Assembly (NCBI GenBank): GCA_014549065.1
Contig: JACDOX010000067.1
Span: 2,672,815 to 2,736,814 of the forward strand
Direction of reading: 5' to 3'
Origin: Cardinalis cardinalis
Taxonomy: Eukaryota; Chordata; Aves; Passeriformes; Cardinalidae
Length of the DNA stretch: 64,000 nt
The notes beneath the pieces are model-generated. The model was not told where the DNA came from. It worked only from the letters and a program-made list of their open reading frames with translations, and searched no databases. Below are positions 1 to 14,000 of this stretch, one piece after another (the first letter of the stretch is position 1; each line of letters opens with the position of its first letter). The translations under genes and the position numbers were made by a program.

Positions 1-3000
1 TATGTAATGAAATACAAAAGCCACATTTAAATAATAATGTTAAGGTTGTGATCCAAACTGGCAAAACCTTGAATAGTCAGCTAAGCTGACATGATCTCAT
101 CTTAACCTTTTCACTGCTGTCAGAGCAGAAATGGGGTTTGAGAAAGTGTGTTTATGAAACATTAGAATTTGCTGATGATATTGGAAAAGCCTATTTTTTC
201 TTTGTAGATGGGAGGCTAAAGCAAATAGATATAATTTCTTCTCCTCTATTTTGAGGTCAGCCTATTGATTTTGCAGTTGCTTTTGTGTGACTGAGAGGTG
301 AGCCAAGTTATAGTACAGTTGATTATGGTGGTGGTGAGGAAGAGGCTGCAAAAATTACAGTAACAGAACCAAAGTAAAAGAAATGATAGCAGATGCCAAG
401 AATCCCTGTGTACATCCATTGAGCTTTTTTGAATTCATCATTCCAGTGCAGATATCATACTGCTAGAAACCGATAAAGTGAAATTTAATCTGTCTCTCAT
501 TTACTCCAAGGGTGCCCTCCTTACAGGAGTATGCACACTCTGCAATCCAGGTGCTCTGCCATGGTACTTCAGTGGGGAAGGAGTAGGGCTGCACTTTCAT
601 ACCACTGCTTTAAAAAGCCATTTACATGTTTCTAATATCAGCTTGTGTAAATAGCCCCAGCTTGGAGAGGGACACACAATCAACTGAGTAGTCCAGGTGT
701 ATTCCATTCCTTTTTGCTTAAGGAGCAAAAAGGAGTAAGGAGCACAGCACAGATGAAGTCTTGACNTCAGCCAAGCTGATTTCAGAGGGTCAGGAATTCA
801 CATCAAGAATCCTTCCTGAATGGTCCCTCTAGTGCTGGTGTCACAATGTGATTTTGCAAGCCTTCACNGTGTGATTCTCAGCATTCCTCATGTTTCTGTG
901 TGTTCCCCTTTCCTTGTTCACCTTGGTATTTTGATATAGGCATAAAGTAAGATTCCATTTTAAGGNAGAAGTACATATATTTAGGAGATCTGAATGTTAT
1001 CATGGCTTACAGTGGTCCGATTTCTTGATGTAGCATGTTACTAAAAAAGGTCAGAATGCCTCACCTGGTTGGGGGACTGGCAACTGCTACATCCGTACCA
1101 TTCAGCAGAAGAATAATGATGTCATACTTCAGAACATGTACTTTGACAGATTTTCCAGAACTGTGGCATCATAAAGTTTTCATCTGCCATAAATGGCTCC
1201 AAATACTTAAATATCATAGTTAGTGTCTACTCATTGTTGTGGGTTTTAATAGGAATGTTTTATCAATTTGCATGTAAATATTTACAAACCTAATGAAAGG
1301 CCAAAACACTAAATTTATCAGGAATTCTCATTAATCTTCTGCACACAGGCCTCTTTAAAAGTGCACAANGTCTGTCATCACCTGATGCCATACAAGGACA
1401 CATCAGTGTAATTTTCCCTAGCAGCCAGAGGAATGCTGCCTTTAGAAATATGGTTAATAAAAAAAAGCAGAGCTGTGATGGCTGGGCTGCTTTTCATGGC
1501 AGTATGTTAAATTGTCTAAAAGTCTTCATTAAACTTTGCATGAAAACACTTGATGCTTTGATATTATTATTAAAATATACTGAATTTTCAGCATGTCAGT
1601 GGCCAAGCTGGAAAGAGCAGTTAAGTTAGAATAAGGCCTTGCATGAAGATAAATACCTCTGTCTATAAAGTANAAGGAAATTAGGACTGCATATGGCAAT
1701 GTAGTCCTTGACCCTTCTAGTCCTACAGTTTCCCTACGTTTATAATACTACATTTATAAGAGCATTGTCATTACCAAGAATATTTATTTCTAGGCAACTT
1801 TGGTTTAGAATGCATTCATAAAATATTAGAAAGTTTTCATTGCTGTAAATGTACTCTAATCATGTAGTTTACACATCTCCTAATATGCAATTCCTGTTAA
1901 TAACACTTCCTTAAATTGGTAAGGTGTGATAAAAAGTTAGTTGTCTGTGTCAGGGGTCTTGTAACAAACAGAGAGAGATGAAAATTGCATGAACGTCTTT
2001 GCTGTATATCCTAAAAAGATCATGGTCTGAAATTGGTAGGTATTTAAAAACCAGATATGAGTTAGGATTGTTTTATGGGACAAATGGTTCCAGTTTCTAC
2101 ATCAGAGCATTTTAGNGTGATCAGATTCTTCTCGGGTGAAACTTCTGAGAGACACAGATGCAAGTGTCAAGGCTGGAGTTACACTTAAAGACCTCTTAAC
2201 CTACAGATGGTACAGTCATGGTATCCTTAACAAACAGTTACTGCAGATCAGTGAAAAATAGGAACTCTCAGCATATTGAGTCATCAGATCTGCAAGATAC
2301 AAAGCATGGGACTAGAAAGATCTGCATTTTCAGGTTCTGCCTACTAGTCAGTTGTTACAAAATCTGTGTTTGTATTAAGGTCTACCTGAAAACCAATGAG
2401 GTTTTGCATAGTCCTGTTACTGGATTGCTCAGCTATGGGGCTGTCACATCTCTGATACTGTCTTCTAATTTCTAAGTTACATGTTTGCAAGCAATTTAAA
2501 TTTACCTTCAGTTCTACCAGCATTTCCTTCTCAGATCAAATGGTTCTACCTCTTTAGCAGTTTCAATCCCCAGTGTATTTACAGAATATTATTATTTCCT
2601 TATCTTTCTAATTTTCTACAGTCTNTTTAAGACCATGTAGACTTACCTGAGGCAGCTGTAGAACCGGAAACAGAATAATTCCAGGAGTGTGAAGCCCCAG
2701 TTACAGCTCTGCTTTCAATGTCCACCTTAGCACAGTGTTGTGCCCTGANAGGTGATGTGTATGACATGATGACCTCATGTATAAGAGTGCATCTTTGGGA
2801 AACTTTATTGATGTCACGTTCATGTTACAATGCACCTCAGATATGGGGAAATTTCAGGCATTCAGGAACAGACAGTGTTTTCCAGGACACTCACAGTCAA
2901 CTGTCCTGATCCTGAGTAAAATGAAATCATTTCTCTCCTAGTGCTGGCTGATTCCTGCAGGAACCCAGGAGGATACAGATTTTCACCCTCACAATATGCT

Positions 3001-4479
3001 CTGAAGGGCAGCTGCATAGAAAGTCTGGGACATTAGCAATAGAAGAAAAAATAGCCAAGGAAATTTTGCACAAATGGACTCAGTTTTCTTTAGGTTTCTG
3101 AAAGAGACTTTTGAGAGCGCAACTGTATAAAAAATAATTTCAGATAAGAGGAAGAGGAAATGCAGCAGAAAGAATGATTGTGGTAGAATTAAATTCAGTT
3201 TTTTATAAGTTATATGACTAAATGAAAACAAAAGTTCTTCATTCATGCATCATATACACCACCTGCATCTCTCGCTCCTAATTGGTAGCAGATAGATGTG
3301 TGTGTACACATATTGGTTTTGATTACTTCTGATGTTCAGTGGCTGAATTGTAGACCCCAGTCAAGCAATATCTGTTCATTTTTTTTTCTGTCAACACCTA
3401 TTTCTTTCTACCATTTCTTGCCTTCAGAGATGAAAACTTACATGAAAAATAGAAGTTAGGGAAGATAGAATTCAATCAACACAGTAATTCCCAGTAGCAA
3501 TAAAGCATTTTGTGGTTGTTCTCTCTCTGATATATAACTCTCATTTAACAAAGATTATTTTTTTTTTTTTGCATGGAAACTTGCTTATCTCTAATAAAGG
3601 AGAAGAAAATGCAGACTTGGCTTTCAGTGGCCCCCAGGGATGAGCTTTGTGCAGCTCCCTGGGCTCACAAGAAAAGGCTAAGTTAGTATGAAACCACAGG
3701 NCTCACAGTCTGGGGTTACAGTTGTGCTGTCCCAGTGCAAGTTCTAGGAGGTGCATTTCTCTTACTCCTGTGAGTCTGTAGCTTGTGACCAAAAGCCCCA
3801 TATTTCTGTATGGTTTAGAAATGCATCTGAAACCCATTTAGAAGATCTGTATGCATTCACTGTACCAAATGCCTTCAAACACTGGAGGCTTACTTACAGT
3901 GTGCCTCAACTTTCATGCCATGTTATTTGTATGATGTGGAACTGATCCTTGCTGCATTTATCTGGGAAGAGTTTCAGGTATAGCACTCTTTCTTTCCTTT
4001 AACAACACCACAAAGGAAGTATGAGTCAGTTGTCTTTTTCCCAGAAAATCCATGGCTGGGCTGGAAACATGTCAGCTNAGTTTAGCATGTGCACTTGGGA
4101 ACACAAAGCAATTTGCGAAGACTAGAAGTGAGCTTGTATTTTGGATGTAGCTTCTGGGGATGCATCCAAGTGCAAGCTTAGATCAACTATTCAATATNCC
4201 TTTTCCCTGCTTCAAACTGAGCTGAGCACCAAGCCTGTCTGTCTGCCACCTTCTTACCCACCACAGAGAAACAGATATTGCTGATAGACTTTTGGTCACA
4301 TATTTTATGTGTATCATATGATTTACAGTCTGTCCTGATGCTTGACTATGGAAGCATCACTGCAGAAAGATTTTAAATTACGTTTGACCTGCAAAATTGG
4401 TCTGTTTAGGAAAAAAGTGTATGTAAGTGCACAGAGGCAGATATTCACCACTGACTTCACAAAGCTGAAGCTTTTCTGG
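1..4479. other. AT-rich non-coding stretch, no gene recognised
   Basis: No frame here is longer than about 90 codons, and none combines gene-like codon use with splice signals. Short T-runs (for example near 3550) and scattered single Ns are the only obvious texture. I see no LINE, LTR or SINE that I can identify. It is probably intronic or intergenic. Confidence 0.6.
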
Positions 4480-4620
4480 TCGGGGTGGTTTCTTTCAGGG
4501 GGTGTGGGCTTTGTTTAGGTTTGTTTGTTTGTTTGTTTGGTTTGGTTTTTGGTGGGGTTTTTTGGGAGTTTGTTGGTTTTTTTGTGTTTTTTGCTGGGTT
4601 TTTGGATGTTTTTTTTGGAT
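4480..4620 (+). repeat. GT-rich low-complexity tract
   Basis: The plus strand is almost entirely G and T here. It starts with several G-runs (GGGG, GGGGG, GGG between about 4482 and 4508), then GTTT repeats (about 4519-4540), then T-runs separated by GG or GGG. The complementary strand is C/A-rich. It resembles a decayed microsatellite or a poly-A-derived tract. The 70-80 codon frames across it on both strands are artefacts of base composition. Three G-runs of three or more make a weak quadruplex candidate only. Confidence 0.85.
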
Positions 4621-7600
4621 CTGAGCAGATTTCAGCAAGGTGAGCCCAAAATACCCCTGAAAAGCCCTCACCCTCAGAAAACCATTTTCAAACTGTTTAC
4701 CTTGGAGGAACAACCTATTGATGCTTTTTCAGGAAAATGCACATTTCTCCTANTATAGGCTATCCCCATTCTTTCTTGCTTTTTCAACTTCATCAGGATG
4801 ACTTGGCCAGAATCAAAATAAGTTAGTTGTGTTTGGGGCTGGAGAATCCCAGACAATAAAGTTCTGTAATTTGGGGGTTTGTTCACATACTTCTTGCTAC
4901 TTAAATCCTGATTTATACCTCTCAAGAAGCATTGGGATGTTCTTATTCAACAGTTGTTCCAGAACTGGAAATGTCCTTTCTCCCCAGGGGTGGAGAGAGG
5001 AAGGTTTTGGTGCTCACAGTGCTGGTGTGTGGAGGTACCTGGAAGAAGCAAAAGGGCTGTTCCTCAGTGTCAAATGCTTAGGAGTAAAATGGATTTAACC
5101 ATTTCAATTTCCCTATAACAGAAGCACTGCTGCACTTCCCCAAGGACCTGTGATTGAGATCATAAACCTGTAGTGCCACTTTATAAATCATTCACAAAAT
5201 GTGCACCATGATTCATTCCTTTCCTTATGGAGAGCATTATGAGAGGATATGATATAAATGCATTTTTAATAGGGTCTGAAAGCATTGTCTCTTTGGGAGA
5301 GGCCAGAGTACCAAAGTAAAACTGCTTGCCTGTGTGTTAATTAAACTGGCCCACCTCCTTTGTCTCTACTTCCCTTTTACCTGTTCATGGATAATTGGCT
5401 TCTGGGAGTAGAAAATTAAATTGGAAACTAGTGAATATTGTAAGGGATAGGAAAATAAAAATGTGTCCACATATATGGAACTGGAAAGAGAGAGAGATGC
5501 TGTCTTCATATGTGTTTGTATAGTTTGATTTTTTTCTTCCTTTCCTTTTCTTTGTTACTGTACCATGGACTATGACACAGGCTATTCTCCTNATGTTCTG
5601 GGTTCTGTTGTAGTCAAGGATTTTCACAAAGAAGCCAGATTTTCAGCCTAGAGAGATTTAGGTGACTTAAAGTAAATCTGACCTGAAAGTATTTAAAAGA
5701 TTTTTATCTAACCTCAGCCTATAAATCTCTCCAACTTTCACCTATTGCCTCTCACACTCTGTGTTGTGAGCTTCTACACAGCCTATCTCCTGCTTCACTT
5801 GCCTTTGGGATTCAGTATCCTAAAGGTCACAGTTTTTGGATATGCTTTGGTCATCTAAATGCAATAAGTTGTACCCACAGCTATTTATGCCTAAAGTTTC
5901 CCTGGTTTCAGAAATTCAGGCCCCAAACCTGAGTCAGAGTCTAAATTACTCTGTTTATGATCCTGCATCCCCTTGAGTATGTTTTTCTTTAAACTGAGAT
6001 AAATTTCAGATCATGGCTCTGTACAGTTGTTCCATGGCTGAGTGAGGGACTTTTCTTCCTNGGCGTTGCTGTGCATCAGACACAGCAGTTGTATCTAAAA
6101 ATCCATTATTTTGTATACTGGACTTACAGTCACTAAAGTAGTGAATTATCAGAGCTCCTGCCTCCGAAAACCAGCTGGTTGTGGTGTCTAGACACACAGA
6201 ATTTTTATCTACCTATGATTTCTATCTCTTTATTATTTAAACTAGCATCTGTATTACTCTGTCAGATTGCTGTATGCCTTTATCTGACATTGGATGCTTT
6301 TATTAATTTTTTCTTTCAAGGTGATTTCCACAAAAAGAAATATTAAGTTCTACAATCATGATATGTTACTTGTGACTTCCATTCTGCATTATATTCTGCA
6401 TTTTCTATCTTAACAAGTCTGTATATTTAGTGCCTGATCTAAAGCCAGTTCAAACCTGTGAGTCTCAGTGCAACTGGGGTTCACATTAGGCCTTTAATGC
6501 TTCTAACAGATACTGCCTGATTGAAATTCTGTGAGCAGTAATTACTGAGGAGGAATTGTGGCTGAGGGCTGGGCAGAAACACCTGGGGTTCATCTGGAGC
6601 TAGGGAACATATGTCACCTATTGTGGAGAAGGTCTGTCCTCCCCTTGATACAGGTAGACANACTTCAGTGTTTGACACAGTCTTTGAACTTGTGTAGCAG
6701 TTTTTTGTAAATGCACAAAGTTCTGAACTAAGTGAGCAAGAGTTTACTGCACTTGGCACAGTGACTGCTGGGCCCTTTTGTGAGCTGCTGAATGAACTGG
6801 TTTTATCTGTCCCCATTTTTGATGCCAATGTGTTTTGGGCATTTGCAAAGAATTTTTCTGTTACAAAAGCTTCTGAGGAGAGATCAGTGAGGGGGGAAGG
6901 TGGTATCTGAGGGGGTGCTGAATTGTCATGAGACTGTAGCAAGCACACAGGCCACAGATGTTCTTAATATCATCAGCACTGAAACCGTTAACAGTGTGGG
7001 GNTGGGGGACTTCAAGGTTTCAGTTAACAAATATTTAGAAAAACAGGCTATTTTCTGCTTCCCAGGGCTATCATTTCAAGCAGGCTATGAAGAAGAAAGC
7101 TGAGTGAGTTTACATGTATTTCATGGTTTTGAGGTTGCTCTTAGAGCTGTAGGATCTGGAATATGCCTAAAATAAATAAGTGGTGTTATAGATAGATACA
7201 CTTGTAGCAAGAAATGAACTTTGCCCACAAGTTCCAGTGGATAGAATGAAACAATACAACTCTTTTAATCCTGCTTTCATTCACAGTGTCCTTTCCATGG
7301 GCCCTGGGATTGTGCCACAGTGACTACAAAAGGTGCTCTTCCATGGTGCCAATTTTCTCTCATAACTGAAAGGTACCTGCTTTTATTGTCCTGTACTCTG
7401 TGGCTTATGAAATAACTCACGGGAACAGCTACATAACCATTACAGTCAGAGACTGGGAATGAAGGAATGGCCTTTCAGCCCTCTGTGAAGGATTTACAGG
7501 GTGAGGCAACCTTTAGGAGCTTAGGCTGGAAGGGAGCTNGGCTTGTCCAGTCACCTTGCACTGCAACAAGGGCAAGTGCTGCTAGACCTTCCCTTGAGAA

Positions 7601-8415
7601 GGTTTTGGGAGCAAACATTGACTCCTGTCAGACTGCAAGGGTGAGCCAAGCATTGGAATAACAAACCCCTGCCTTTAGGATGCTATCTATGTCCCTCATT
7701 TCTTAGTATAAAGTCAGTATTTTACAGGGGTATATTGAATTTGTGTTATCGACTTTGCAAAATCTGATTCATCTGAGTTTTTCCTAATTCTGAGTAGATT
7801 GGTAAAGGCAGAGTTTAAGTAGTACGTAATGCAAGTAAAATAAATAAGTAAAAAAATAATAAATTTTAAAATGTATGGAAAATCCATCAGAATTCTCTGA
7901 CTGCTACAGCCATTGCCCCTCTTTCCAGTGCAAGAGTTTCTTTACCTGACTGGTAAACCTGTCTTTGGTTTGATCCTAATGAATTGTAAAACAAATTATA
8001 AGAAGCGGGCAAAAGACCTGTAAAACTAGCTTTACTTCCAAAATAGGGCAAGTGCTATTCATTAAACTCTATTAGCAAACTGATGAAGCAGCTACTTTGC
8101 ACNATAGCAGGAATGAGTAAGTTGAGAAGATAGATGGTAGAGGAGAAAATAGTTATTTTATTCCTGAAGTTTATTTACCCAAAGCATTTAGGATAACTAG
8201 TTTTAACAAACTAAAAATCACTAGGAAGTAGCAGTGATTCTATTTTACAGAAATTATGTCAAGAAGGAGCTAAGGAATGGGACTGTTCTGACAGTAAATA
8301 AAATCAGCTGGCAATTGCATTTAAGAGCATCTGCTTTACAAATACTGTAAAGCTCCTCAAAGTCATTCCTTACTGATAAATNTATATATAGATAGACAGA
8401 TGTGGAAGAGCTTGG
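4621..8415. other. AT-rich non-coding stretch with one chance-length antisense ORF
   Basis: The longest open frame is a 155-codon minus-strand ORF at 6481-6948. It is rich in Ser, Thr and Pro, has no domain I recognise, spans an N, and shows no clear splice sites or polyadenylation context. I treat it as chance. Nothing else in the block looks like a gene or an identifiable repeat. Confidence 0.5.
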
Positions 8416-8552
8416 GGGAGTCTAGTTTGGTTTTTTTATTATAGCTGACCATTTTTTTGAGAAAGTAATTACTTACCTTTTTGGGGGGGTGGATTTTTTT
8501 TGTGTAGGTGGGCATTTTTTTTCCATAGATGGTCTTATTTTTTTTTTTNAAA
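8416..8552 (+). repeat. T-rich low-complexity cluster
   Basis: Successive homopolymer T-runs of 7 to 12 bases are separated by short G-rich spacers, including a run of seven G near 8484. An ambiguous N sits at the end of the longest run (8550), where sequencing is unreliable. It behaves as a decayed poly-T or microsatellite region. Confidence 0.8.
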
Positions 8553-10520
8553 GAGGTTTTGTATATTCATATACACATTCTTTCTGTATCACTGAGATGT
8601 AAATACAAAAAAGGTTTTTTTCCTTTTTAAGCACTTCTGCTTTGCATCTTTGCATAAAAGCAAAGATAATAAAATCAGAATAGAGGCATGTTCTANCCAG
8701 CCTACCCTTATACAATTATTAATTAAGAACAAATGGCTTGTAAAATACCTACCAGTATGGTTAAAATGCTAGGAGAAGGTTGCTGTAAGAATAATTGCTT
8801 TTTGTTTAATGTAACCAAAAATCAAATCCATGGTTCGATATCTTTTGTGTTGTATGTTTTCTGTTTTTAAAATTAATGTGACATAAGGCATTCTTTATGC
8901 TAATGTTATAGCTCCTTGGACGAGTTTAACACATTATCTTCTTTAATGAATAATTCATTCCCTGTTGAAAACTTAACTATATCATTTTTACAGTGTGTAA
9001 ATGAAACTTTGAAGTGCAATTTAACTTTAAAGAACTTCAGATTGTAGAAAATTCTTGTAAATCAGCAAAAAGTGCTGTGCCAGGAATACTGTCCTGTACT
9101 GAAGTGTAAGCATGTTGTGATGAGCATGTTTGCAATTTTTAATTTTTCTACTTGTTTTAAAATGTTTTGGAAAGGGTTCTTGGTTGGTTTTAGTTTAGTG
9201 GCATTTTATACACTTTTAGTTATGTCTTCTTTTTGAAAATAAAAATAATGTCTGTAAGGACAGCAAAGCTCAAATCCTCATTGCTCCTAATAATTCAGGA
9301 AGAACCTCTTAGGGAAGTGGCAAAATGGGAGCAATACTCATTTCCCACACCAGATTCTTACCTTCNTGTAAGAAAACCTCTGACAGTCTCAGTTCTTGGT
9401 GCAAGTGAGAGCAAAATGGATCCTAGGAACTTTTCATGGTTTTTTTTGTTTCCAATATTGTCNGCTGCCTAAGTAGGCAGGGGCTGAAATTTCATGTGGG
9501 ATTGTTTGTCTGTNGTGCTCTCTACATGTTAAGTGGAACATTAGATATGAGATCATTGTTTTTTAGTTCATGTGAATATGGATTAAGCAAAATGGGGCAT
9601 GATAATGCTGAAGAATTGTTGGCCAATTAATCAAAATATTATGTTGACCCTGAAACTTGGTCACAGTACTTGATAATCAATTTCAAGTTTCATGAGAAAT
9701 ATTCAATTAATAAGTGAGTCCCTCACTGTCTTCTTAATGCTGGAACGTGCATGTTCATGAATGTGCATTGCTCTTGAATTTAATTACAAGTTCTGTGGAT
9801 TTTATTCCATATAAGTACATTCATAAAGATTCCAAAAATCTTTATNTGATGGAGAATTTTACTGGGTCATTGAGGTTGTTAGATTACTGTATCCAAGGAA
9901 AGACTAACTGGAATATGGATTTATATCCATGTAACAGGGCCTTGTTTCCTGGTGCTCATTGACTGTCACCTGTAGTGAGANAGGATTGATTGCTGTACTC
10001 TGTTAATAACGTGACTGAATGGGGCACTGCAGGGCTGGGGGNTCAGACAGGAGTCCTCCTGGGTGAGAAGGTGGATGACATAACAGGGAACTGTTTCAAG
10101 AGAGGCATTTTCCATGCACTAATTTCATCCTCAGCCTGGTCTATTTTGAGAGTTTCCTGATATCTCTAAATCAAATCTGGGGATGCATCTTACTGTGTAG
10201 GTTGTTTTAATTCTCAGTGGAGTACCGCCTTCTGAGTACTGGGGAGCAGCATGTGCTCCTTCTTCCTAGGGGAGCACATTATCAGCTTTATTTTTATTGT
10301 GTCCTTGCAGCAGANTTTCATTTTAGACATTTTAAGACTGAGAGCTGCAATATTTTATAAAACCCTACTTAGCAAGTACGTTTATGGTTTTCAGTTTGTT
10401 GGGGTTTTTCCCCTCTCTTTACCTTCCCCTTCCTTTTCCAAGGTGTCAGAGCTTGTTAGTTAAAGGAATCTAAGGAGGGTTTATTATATGTCAGAGAGCA
10501 GAAAGGAAACGGGTACATAA
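8553..10520. other. AT-rich non-coding stretch, nothing identified
   Basis: Only short open frames interrupted by Ns are present. I see no repeat family, splice-site pair or promoter-like element. Confidence 0.6.
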
Positions 10521-10547
10521 TTTATTTATTTATTTATTTATTTATTT
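10521..10547 (+). repeat. (TTTA)n microsatellite
   Basis: An uninterrupted TTTA tetranucleotide runs for about 6.75 units, then breaks into GTTGTTTTTC. It is a perfect short tandem repeat and a plausible length-polymorphic locus. Confidence 0.95.
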
Positions 10548-10639
10548 GTTGTTTTTCTTTTCCCTGTGTTAACATAAGCGGTGATGTCCTCAAGCAGGAA
10601 CCTGTCCAGATTTGTGTTATTTTACTGCCTTGCACGCTC

Positions 10640-11010
10640 TCCTAAGGCAGAAAGTTCCTCAGACACTCCTTGTGGCACTGCTGTTGCTGGCTAAAGATAA
10701 ATCATTTGTCAGGGACATTATCCACAGAGAAGAGCGAGGCTGGGGCGGGAGGAGGTATGAATCATAGCACTTTGGGTAATTTGCTATCCCTCTGAACATA
10801 TCTGGCTGTGGACACANAACAGTATTTCTTCAAATGAAAAATAAATCCTGTAGTATTATAGGCACCTAACAATAGCAATTCAGCAGGCTTGGCTTGACAT
10901 CGGGATTTGTGGTATTTTTGTTTTATTTCCATGAGCTATCATTGCTGAAAGCTTTGCACTTGTCCATCTGCACATTAGAAAACATGTGAGCATTTTCATT
11001 TTCCTCTCAA
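10640..11010. promoter_or_regulatory. Possible conserved non-coding element
   Basis: This block is non-repetitive and mixes a short GC-rich core (around 10733-10755) with AT-rich motif-dense sequence, including ATGAATCATAG and AGCTATCATTGCTG-like segments. Its texture resembles vertebrate conserved non-coding DNA. This is an impression from composition only; conservation cannot be seen from one sequence. It contains no coding frame. Confidence 0.2.
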
Positions 11011-14000
11011 GTCAATCGTTTAATATAAGAAACGCTTCATGTTTTTCTAACAACTTTGGATTGTACAAAACATTGAAATAATCAGTTTATCCTCCTTTTC
11101 TATCCAGAGTTCATGCTCCTGTCTCCTCTTTTATGTTACTTTCTCTTCTTTTAGTCAAATAAAATCCTTTGAAGCTGAGCACATAGAAAAATTCATTTTT
11201 ACCTTAAATAGCACAAGCACTCATCATCATCAACAGTTACATTGGAGATTAGATTTGTCATTAAGAGAAATAATCCCCATAATACTCCTATTCATCAGGT
11301 AACAGTTAAATGTAGAAAATGTGTGCAATTTATTCCATGGTCCTGGCAATTGTTATTAGAATGTTATATAGAACTTGAGTAGGTCGAGTGAGAAAATAAT
11401 TAGCACACCTTTTTTTCTCTTTGACATTATGCAGCTTAAGATGCTCAAATATAATATACAATGTCTCTTCAATNGCTGCATTTTCCATACCATTATTGGG
11501 CATTTGCTGGTCTCTAAGTTNTATTTGGCTCTCTTTATTTAGAGAATTAACTGATCTGTGACATCTCACTGTTTTCTTCAAATATAAGCTAAGGCAGTTC
11601 AAATTTGGGATTACAGAAGGTAATTATTTTTCGTCTGTCATTGTTTTGATACCAAAAANATGCATTCACTTGAAAATAGAGGTGTCACTTTGTGCCAAAG
11701 AAATCTGCTTTAATAAGACAGACTGTATAAGCTCTTCCTGCAAACTACAGGAGAATGGTGGCATTCAGTGNGTTCAGGTAAATGCACGTTGATGCAGCAC
11801 CAGCACAGGTTAATGTAAACTGCAGCAGCCAAACAGCAAGACTAACTGTGCATAAATTGTTAGAACAAGATCTGGCTCGAGGCTCTGTGGAGTCTGGAGG
11901 GGAATGAGATTTTTGTGTGCAAGCTGCTCATCTGTGCCTGATCACTTCTGAATTTGTTGGCCAGTTTTGGCCAATGCTGGAGGAAGAGCCAAAGTCTCAG
12001 GGGNCATTAGGTTCTTACAGGGGTCCTGGAAAGCAGCAGCAGAATGGAAGAGGGAATGCCAATGGAGCTTCTCTCCAAAGGTGCCTGGCACGTGTTGGAC
12101 ACTGCNGTGGTGCAGCCACTGCCCGGCGTCCTGCACTGCCAGGACAAGCCCAAGGACCCTGGCAGGGGAAATGCTGTGCACAGCGCAGTGGGAAGCTGCA
12201 GGGGAAGAGTGTGAGATACAAATCCCCAGGGAAAGTGGGAATGACAGTACTTATTAAAAAATGCTTATTTGTTTTATTGCACAGGCTGCACATTAAGCAT
12301 GGGCAAAAATCTTTGGCCAGGCTCAAACCCAGAGCTGAACAGCAAAACTGTGGGTATAGGGCTGCACCTTGCACATGAGCAACCTGGGGGTGTCACAAGG
12401 AGTTTCACACAGGTTAAATCCTCCTGGANTTCCAGTTAAACATGAAAGAATTACATGGAAGGAGTAGTGCAACAATAGCAGTCCTTGTAACTGGAAAGGG
12501 AGCTGGCTGAATCAAAACTCAGCCCTGTTGACTGAGGAATAAGAGCATTCTTTATAAGGTATTAATTTGAGACTAATCTAAAAAACAGAGGGGAGAGATN
12601 ATGCAATTTCACAAACACAGCTAAATTAAAGTTGAAGAGACGTGTATTTCAACCCCCTGTAGAGCAGTGATCATCGTGAAGTAGGAAGGGCAGGGAGGAG
12701 GAACCATTACTAAAATGGAACGTAGTCTTGGGACTTGGAGAGTAGAAGTTTCATATCTGATGTGCAGAAAGAAAAAAAAAGTGTTAGTTTTCTCATTTTC
12801 CTTATAGTTTTGCCTCACGGCTGCTGATGGTATATTGCTGTTTGACTGAATACCTTCTAGCTGAAAAGTAATCTTTCACNGTTGATTTATAAGAAGAATT
12901 TAATTGAAAAAAAGTTGGCAAGGTGACTCAGTGAATGGAGACAGATTCATCTGTTATGCTCTGATGCAAGTCCTGGCAGAACTAGTTACATTATCATTAT
13001 CTTTCTGGTGTCAAACAGCCAGTGTTCAGATTTTCTGACCTTACTGATATTTTTTTTATTTTTAGAGAGTTATGTATGGCTTGTTGATTGAGTTCAACAG
13101 CAGGGAAGGCAGCAGTGATCAGTTTTGCCCTAACTGAGAATCATTGCAGTCAATGGGAATTTCTGTAAGAGGTTTCCAGGGACAATCTGCCAGCCAAAAG
13201 GCAAAGGCAGAACTAAATTATCATAGAAAATTGCAGCAAACCTAATTAAGCTAGGTTTGTGGTGAGAGATATTGGTTTTAACCACATGAATATCTATTAT
13301 CTGCAGTCACTAAAGATGCTTACAGCACAGCTGACTCCAGCAAATCATGCAGGACAGAGTAAAAATCTGCCAGGACTCTGTCTCGTGTGCCTCCGTATGG
13401 TAAAAGGTGTTTAATATTAATCCTNAAGACTGTGAGGTTTTGTGGCATTTGAAAAATGCTCCCATATGCTCATGGTGAGGACCAATATGGCTACAAAAGG
13501 CCTGTGCAGTGGGGATGACACAGCAATCTGCTCCCTCCAACGGGTGCTTTGCAGCACAGAAAAAGAAGGATCAGGGAAGTATTTCCTGAGCAAGTGCAGA
13601 ATGCAAAATATTGTTCCTTCAGGAGCTGGGATGTAACACACTGAGAATCCCATACACCATTTATCACAGGCTCTGCTAGAAAGAGAAGACAATAAAATCC
13701 CATTGTAATATTTTCATGGAGGTGGATGCCATAAGAGACAATGTGACCTTATGCTAATCAGAGAAGACTCTATCAGTGTTGCACAGCCTCAACCAGACTC
13801 TTCACTGAGTGAAGAATTGATTCTCTTTTGCCCCTTTTCCCTGTGGCTAGGATTAGCATCACTATTGATTAATGATCATTATGAAAACACTGTCCAGAGA
13901 CCCCTGTGAAGANCAGAGCTCCATTGCTAAGGGCTTTTTTGTCATGAGGATTTTACAGATGGTGTAAAATTGTCTTCATTCTTATTACGAGCTGCTCTAT

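Noticed and set aside
6481..6948. 155-codon minus-strand frame
   Set aside because: Ser/Thr/Pro-rich, includes an N, no recognised family and no supporting exon signals. Frames of this length arise by chance in 64 kb.
11917..12378. Overlapping frames of 153, 119 and 96 codons on both strands
   Set aside because: Simultaneous openness in several frames reflects local GC content. None has a distinctive codon pattern or splice boundary.
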